From: Manduca sexta
Lineage: Eukaryota > Arthropoda > Insecta > Lepidoptera > Sphingidae
Length of the DNA stretch: 64,000 nt
NCBI RefSeq assembly: GCF_014839805.1
Contig: NC_051141.1
Location: 11,416,777-11,480,776 of the forward strand
Reading direction: 5' to 3'
Shown here: in pieces, positions 57,731 to 64,000 of the stretch
Position numbering within the stretch: the stretch's first letter is position 1
How the letters are laid out: each line of letters starts with the position of its first letter
Notes under the pieces: generated by a model
The model's input: the letters and a program-made list of their open reading frames with translations, nothing else
The model's database searches: none
Told to the model about the DNA's origin: nothing
Translations under genes and position numbers: made by a program

Positions 57731-59215
57731 TACTGATCCTTTTCCTTTCATGTTTCCAATAAATCGTATTCTGTGATTAAATTAACCACTTTCCCCAACT
57801 TGAAATTGGCATAATGTACAACAATTGTCATAAAAAAACCTTAATATAATATGTTAAATTGCCGTATTCTTGTGAAAGTATTGGCCAGAATATCAATTTC
57901 TTTGGGCCATTTAATTAAATATCTTTAAGCTCATAACAGATTAAATAATCATACCATGATTAAAATCGTTCATTTATTAATTTACTAATATATTATTTAT
58001 ATTATTAACATTTCAGGTCAAATTTGCAGCCCAAGTTTTTAGCCGGCAAGTGGCTACATCACTAGAAATCCAGATGAAGTCTCTGCTATCTCCAGGATCA
58101 TGATTACATAAGTTTAAATGAAGACATTGGAAATGGTTTGTTCACAGCAGAAATTCTTCTTTTATAAATAATTTGTTTGATAGTTTAAATGGTTTTGGTC
58201 ATTATGGGAATAAGTTAAAACATGCTCTTTCATATAATTCGGAGCACATTGCATTCTGGAATGATGCTGTGAAAAAGCTAGCTTCAATGCGCTTTGACGC
58301 TTCCAATGAAAGGGAAAGGAAGCCTTTATCACTGAAGCATTTTGAACATAATATAAAAACAATAAAACATTTCGTGCTCAGATCTGCTGACAATTTATGG
58401 TGTTAAATTTTTAAGTCTTAGACGTCTTAATCAAGATCCGATAGAAAACTTTTTTGGTCAAATAAGGGCACATGGTAATTTTAGTACAAATCCTAATTGT
58501 ACTCATTTTGTATCGGCTTTTAAAACCTTGTTGATTAACAACATTACTACCGGTAAATCTTTATACACTAATTGTTCTGATGATGATGACAAAATGTTGG
58601 GAACATTAAAACATTTAGTCAGCCACCAAAAATATGGTTCATACACATACTTCAACGCTGATAGTCTTACCAATGTGATGTAAACAAAAGCACTATTATC
58701 TCAGAGAGAGTCAGTTCCTAAGGTTATGTTATCCTTCTAATAATTTTAGTCAAATGGTCTGGCAGAGTATTTACATTATTGACAAGATGATGCCATTTCT
58801 TTGCAGTGTTTATATTTATTCTGACTTAATAAGTAATTTAATAAAATATATTGACACTACTTGGCACAACTGTAATATTCACAAAACGGCTGTTATTAAA
58901 GCTTTTGGTCCTACATAGTTAGAATGCAAGTTAAGCAGTGGTGTATTAATTTTAATAATAGAATGAATAATATTGATTCAAGGCCTAAAGATATAGAAAT
59001 GGAAACTCTAATCCGTGAGAAAGTCACAAAAGGATTGAGTTATAGATCACAAAGAAGGCGTAGTTCCTAATCTCACTTAATTAAAGTTCTTCATAGTATT
59101 TTGTCCACAATTATTACGATTTTTGCAAATGAAATTGATGTTTTTAAAGTGTATTACCCACATTTTTGTGGTTTTAAATTAGCTATTATGCTTTCTGTTT
59201 ATTGTATAAAATCAT

Positions 59216-59935
59216 AGTAGTTTTAAAATAATCTTCATTATGGTGACTGTTAAGCAAATAGTTGTTAAAATCTTATATACATAATTATGCTTGTACAACC
59301 TAAAATGAGCCTACCAGATAATTGTCAAGTAAATAAATTACATTTCTACAAAAAGTATTATGTGTATGTTTCCCAAATTGTTCATATTTTTATTGATTTA
59401 CATTGTGCAGAATTAGTAATTTTACCTTTAATTTAATATTATATTTTCATTATAATGTATTCAACATTTTCTGTATTTTGTAGCATTTTTAGTAGCAAAT
59501 GTGCCATTATATGATATTGCAAAATGTTAAATTATGCATGGAATGCTTTTCGTGAGATAATCATATTCAAATAAATTCTTAGTTTTGTGTTGTTAGATTA
59601 GTTATTATACCTAATGCATAGTGTATAATAGTGAATAGCTTAAGTATGGCTCTTTATATTGTGTAAAATTATAGTGCTAGTCTTCACAATTATCTTAATT
59701 TTGCTAACTGTTAAGCAAGCCGTTGTTAAAATCTCATATGCATAATTATGCTTGAACACGGTAAAATAAAAATGTTTATGTTTCCAAAATAGTTCATATT
59801 TCTATTCATTTACTATGTACAAAAATATTAATTTTACCTTTTTATTTAAAATCATGTTTTCAATATAAAATATCTAACATTTTTGTCCTTTGTAGTAATT
59901 TTTCTTTCAAATGTGCCACTAGTCAGTCATTGTAT
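59216..59935 (+). repeat. Imperfect two-unit duplication (offset about 460 bp) 3' of the transposase
   Basis: 'ctgttaagcaa' followed by 'gttgttaaaatct', 'cataattatgcttg', 'gttcatattt', 'taattttaccttt' and 'caaatgtgcca' occur in the same order in both halves (from about 59247 and about 59707). It lies in the presumed 3' part of the P-like element. Confidence 0.7.
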
Positions 59936-61150
59936 TGTCATTATTTTTAATTTTATGTAAATTGTTACTGTTAAATTTATATGCAATCCAATTTTGTTTC
60001 TTGTAAGTTATTGTTGATTTATATGACAAAATATTAATAAGTGGAAGACAACCAAAAATCATGTTGTTGCATTTGCCTTTATAATATTGAATTGTAATGA
60101 TGAAAATTAAAATTATGTTGGTAAATGTAAGCGGCTGAACGGTGTGCACTATTTATGTATTTGCTTTATGCCAGTCCATGTTTTTAATCCGTGCACCACC
60201 TTATATAAGCTATGTGACTACTTTGTATACAACATCTATAAAAAATATTTGGTAATTGATGACAAAAAATAAGCCGGAGTTTCTTTCTGCCTTTCTTCTT
60301 CGGGTAGTCATCTCTTAGGTAGCTAGTGAAAGGCTGGTGGATTAGCTAGGTAGGGGCCTATATTGTATTCTTCGACGGCGAAGATCGTGATGCATTCCTT
60401 TTATTTTATTAAGATTATATCATATACCTTTTGTCCTGTCGGCCCGAGCTGACTTCTTTCGTTTTTTTATCCTTTATATATCAATTATTTTTTAAATTTT
60501 AGCGTCTGTAGTGACTCAGTGGTTTGTTCATTAATTTATTTGATTTGTTTTAAACGTATCATAAGTACAGCAATAACTTTGTTTACCTATATTTTATTTT
60601 ATTGAACAGAAAATGCAATTATACGGGCTGCAATTTTAAGTAAAAATTATTTTCGCTGGCTATCGGTAGATTCTGAAATTATGGTAAATTGGGCGTGAAA
60701 AGTAATGAAAACATTACTAATAAATCTTTATATTTAGATAAGAAAAGTTGTTTTATTTTATTTGTCAATATTTTAAATGGGTAAACACGTGACACTACAT
60801 TTACGCCGTGTACTCACTGTAGCAAATCGATAACCGATTTTTGTATTAGTGTGAAACCAGCCTAAGCACATCCTTAATTATTTAAAAATCGGTATATTCG
60901 GAAAAATATCGATTTTCAATACGGCTACGTCTCTAGTACTACGGCCATATTTATTTTCAACATAACCTGTGTGTAAGTGAGAATAATAAGGGTCATAGGT
61001 TTTCACCCGGGAAAGAAAGAGAGTTCCAGCTATTCATGAATTAATTGTATAACATAATATAGACATGAAACGCATGCTAGTGTGGGTTTCCTTATCGTGT
61101 TAAAATCAATGTATGAAGTTAACCGTCTCTCTAGTTTATTGGTCTCTGGG
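59936..61150. other. Gene-free stretch up to the second gap
   Basis: No supported gene. A slightly GC-richer patch at 60280-60460 ('ggtagctagtgaaaggctgg') looks like a dispersed repeat but cannot be named. A 'cactacatttacgccgtg' word near 60793 may be the right terminal repeat of the P-like element. Confidence 0.45.
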
Positions 61151-61650
61151 NNNNNNNNNNNNNNNNNNNNNNNNNNNNNNNNNNNNNNNNNNNNNNNNNN
61201 NNNNNNNNNNNNNNNNNNNNNNNNNNNNNNNNNNNNNNNNNNNNNNNNNNNNNNNNNNNNNNNNNNNNNNNNNNNNNNNNNNNNNNNNNNNNNNNNNNNN
61301 NNNNNNNNNNNNNNNNNNNNNNNNNNNNNNNNNNNNNNNNNNNNNNNNNNNNNNNNNNNNNNNNNNNNNNNNNNNNNNNNNNNNNNNNNNNNNNNNNNNN
61401 NNNNNNNNNNNNNNNNNNNNNNNNNNNNNNNNNNNNNNNNNNNNNNNNNNNNNNNNNNNNNNNNNNNNNNNNNNNNNNNNNNNNNNNNNNNNNNNNNNNN
61501 NNNNNNNNNNNNNNNNNNNNNNNNNNNNNNNNNNNNNNNNNNNNNNNNNNNNNNNNNNNNNNNNNNNNNNNNNNNNNNNNNNNNNNNNNNNNNNNNNNNN
61601 NNNNNNNNNNNNNNNNNNNNNNNNNNNNNNNNNNNNNNNNNNNNNNNNNN
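61151..61650. other. Assembly gap (500 N)
   Basis: Exactly 500 N. Frames drawn across it are meaningless. Confidence 1.
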
Positions 61651-62239
61651 TCTCTTTTATTTAAACATTTAAAACAATTGTTTTATAGTGAGCCTACTAG
61701 TTGCGCTTCTACGCTTCTAGGAATTCTTTGAGATCATTTATGCTACTTTTAATTTGTTTTCGATATTGTCATATTATTATTTTTTGTGCTTATCGAAATA
61801 GATAAGCTTTCAAGGACTCTGGAGTGAAACATTATGTCTCATAGGTATGAAAATATTATCTAATACTTAAGCAAACAAAAAAAAATAAATACATATATTT
61901 ATTTAACAAATTAAAAATGTACCTATTTAATAACAAATGAAGATAACTTTTCGCAAATAACCTCTTTAAATATACCTATACAGTATACATAAATAAATGT
62001 AACTTCAATTACTTTTAAAATTAAATGTACATGTTTTCTTTAGATTAATAATTTTACTATGCTCAATTATATTAAGGTAATTTTCCGATTTACCATTTGA
62101 TACATTATTACCAAATTCCTTTTTGTATTAACGAGTATTTAAACTTAGCGTAATGAAAGTTGGGATATTATTATTCGATTGTACTTTCATATTTTTTTTA
62201 CAATAGCCATTGCACTGCCATTCGACACTAGATGACGCT
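61651..62239. other. Gene-free AT-rich stretch
   Basis: No gene or repeat can be supported between the gap and the tandem array. Confidence 0.5.
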
Positions 62240-62955
62240 ACAGCACATCAAGTTCTATATCGTTCGAAACTTCCTTTTGAATTTTTACATCGCCGGTCTT
62301 GCTGTTCTCGCCGCTAGATGGCTTTATCGCTGATTGTTGAGTAAATACATAATATGTCAACAATATGTTCATTTCTATGTCGTGCAAATCATGACATGGA
62401 AATGGACATACTAGTGTTATACCATGTAATGTTGTACTATGATGTAACTTCCTGTTAACAAACTTGTAGACGTACAACACATCAAGTTCTATATCCTCCG
62501 GCATTCCCTTTAAATTTTACGACGCCGGTCTTACTGTTCACGCCGCTAGATGGCGTTATCGCTGATTGACGAATGAATACATAATATATCAACAATATGT
62601 TCATTTCTATGTCGTGTGAATTATGAAATGGAAATGGACATACTAGTGTTATACCATGTAACGTCGTAACTTGAAGTAACTTCCTTAATTTATATGGAAA
62701 AACTAATACACGTACAGCACACCCAGTTCTATATCCTTCAGCATTTCCTTTTAGATTTTTCACGTCGCCTGTCTTGCTATTCTTGCCGCTAGATGGCGTT
62801 ATCGCTGGTTGATGAGTGAATACATAATATGTCAACAATATGTTCATTTCTATGTCGTGCGAATCATGAAATGGAAATGGACATATTAGTGTTATATCAT
62901 GTAATGTCGTACCATGAAGTGACATCCTTGGTTTCTGTGAACAAATTAATACACG
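62240..62955 (-). repeat. Tandem array, three units of about 232-243 bp
   Basis: Anchor words recur at regular spacing: 'agttctatat' at 62251, 62485 and 62725, and 'tatgtcgtg' near 62377, 62609 and 62851. Each unit also has a 'gccgctagatgg' block and a 'ggaaatggacatactagtg' block. On the minus strand two adjacent units remain open as one 147-codon frame, and the third is open in a shifted frame. Repeated peptide words include HDIEMNILLTYYVF and CPFPFHDSHDIE. A satellite-like origin is more likely than a gene, as no start, splice signal or known domain supports coding. Confidence 0.8.
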
Positions 62956-64000
62956 TAATAAACGGTTATGGTGTTCTCATCTCAAGTCGACATTGCGCTT
63001 AGCCACAACGCAGGCCGACACTTACCCAGAGTAATATTACTTTTACGGTCTATGGCAATCTTAGTAGTTACATGTCCAAAGTGTCATTAATAAGTGTTAC
63101 GTGGTAGGGTTATAATAAATAGTAACAATACCGATTTTACTTAGAAAAACGCAAAATGCTTTTATTACCACCTAAGCACAAATAAATACATACACACAAA
63201 CACTGGAAAATGTCAATTAAAACTACAACACTAAAACACCAAAATGCGTATCAATCACAATCACTATGCGGTTACACACAATCAAAGGTACAAATTCGCT
63301 TCAAAGTGATTGCTTTGCTTCAAATGCTTCAAAGACTGACTCGCGGCGGCTGCTCCTTTATACAGGGCAGCTTGTACCATCAACGTCTCCGGAACGTTTT
63401 CGAAAACAAGATATGATCGGGAACTCCCTTGTAAAATTGAGGTCCGTTATCGAGTTTCTACGACATAGTGGAAATATCGAGTTCTTTCGAGAACGTTTCA
63501 TCGCCGAAACATCCATCCACTTTCGGGTCGGCGCTGTAATTGGCGAGTTCCAATAGTTTTACCCTGCCCTCCGAAGACATACTCGTTCTAAGCATCGTTA
63601 GAGCCATAATAGCGCCGACTGAACAACGTGAACATTTTTAGGGGCACCTCGTTGGCCTTTCTGCGGTGTGTGACGTGATTTATTTTGGTTAGTCCCATTT
63701 GGCTTGTAATTTAGGGGCCTTGCCCTTGCTACGACACGGGTTGTGCAAGCACACCAGCGAGCATTTGCCCAAACCGCTATTGTTTACTTTCCGGCTATAA
63801 CGGATCTACATCCGCCCAGATATTTGCAGCAATAGTCTTTGCAACTTTTGCTCAGAGCGTCCGCATAATATGCGATTTAACATGAGAAATGCCGGTAATG
63901 ACATCAGTAGGCAGTCGTATTTCCCATCCAAAGTTTGCAAAAGCTGGATTAGCCGCCGTCTTCTCCTGTACTGCTCTTCTTTATGACAGAAGGAATGCCT
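62956..64000. other. Unresolved, partly GC-richer stretch at the window end
   Basis: From about 63340 the composition becomes less AT-rich ('ctcgcggcggctgctccttt', 'atacagggcagcttgtacc'). Overlapping frames of 68 and 96 codons at 63210-63556 show no domain. The TATA-like word and density of short repeated words ('gaacgtttc', 'gagttc') could fit an LTR or another repeat, but neither partner repeat nor coding is visible before the window ends. Confidence 0.4.

Larger units (their letters stand above)
51377..59070 (+). pseudogene. P-element/THAP9-like transposase, broken, with a 5-kb intron
   Basis: The start encodes a THAP zinc finger (Cys5 and Cys10, then WEEW, then FCHKHF in a shifted frame at 51532-51549). 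A basic coiled-coil-like region follows (about 51950-52120). Then comes the RNase H-like transposase core: RPGINDFIFQHL, MFDEMSIKKH with its catalytic Asp codon at 52435, and SDQGSANVAAIK (Asp codon 52704). A donor at 53022 (AAG|gtaaat) and an acceptor at 58016 (tttcag|GTC) join KMK to VKFAAQVFSRQVA, as in P transposases. Exon 2 holds FDSLNGFG, KTIKHFV and DPIENFFGQIR with the catalytic Glu codon at 58444, ending near 59070. At least five frameshifts and several stops (near 51530, 51950, 52130, 52290, 52680, 58105, 58405) make it non-functional. THAP plus P core identifies the P superfamily; a domesticated host gene is unlikely given the damage. Confidence 0.88.

Noticed and set aside
61082..61672. 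183-196-codon open frames across the second gap
   Set aside because: Made almost entirely of N.

Overview
The window looks like nuclear DNA of an insect, most probably a butterfly or moth. It is AT-rich and densely packed with degraded transposable elements. Many of these carry short 3' fragments with the 'cccgcggcttcgcccgcg' type of head and 'gcgcgttcaaacaaacaaa' type of tail that are common in lepidopteran genomes. There are two 500-base runs of N (37957-38456 and 61151-61650), so this is a scaffold with unclosed gaps. No bacterial-type features (operons, CRISPR, prophage) are present.

Layout. 1-15082: gene-poor, with retroposon 3' fragments, a dead mariner remnant and MITE-like pieces. 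15083-26544: copy 1 of a large direct duplication. 26770-31545: a complete seven-exon SLC35B1 gene (ER nucleotide exchanger, 320 residues), the only clearly intact protein gene. 31546-35700: intergenic DNA with LINE relics. 35740-37915: a degraded non-LTR retrotransposon interrupted by a young 1.1-kb LTR element of TRIM type, whose target duplication restores the LINE reading frame when the element is mentally removed. 38457-50940: copy 2 of the duplication, beginning exactly at the gap. 51377-59070: a broken P-element/THAP9-like transposase gene with a 5-kb intron full of other elements. 62240-62955: a tandem array of about three 237-bp units. 62956-64000: unresolved, somewhat GC-richer DNA.

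The duplicated block carries one long minus-strand coding exon (about 568 residues if undamaged) of an unrecognised, largely disordered protein. The two copies carry different lesions. Copy 1 has lost its start codon and splice acceptor in a 259-bp deletion and has one frameshift. Copy 2 keeps the start but has three small indels. The copies differ further by TE presence/absence, as alleles often do, and copy 2 starts at a gap. An uncollapsed alternative haplotype is therefore at least as likely as a real segmental duplication.

The genes do not form a common pathway. SLC35B1 is a housekeeping ER transporter; nearly everything else is mobile-element history.
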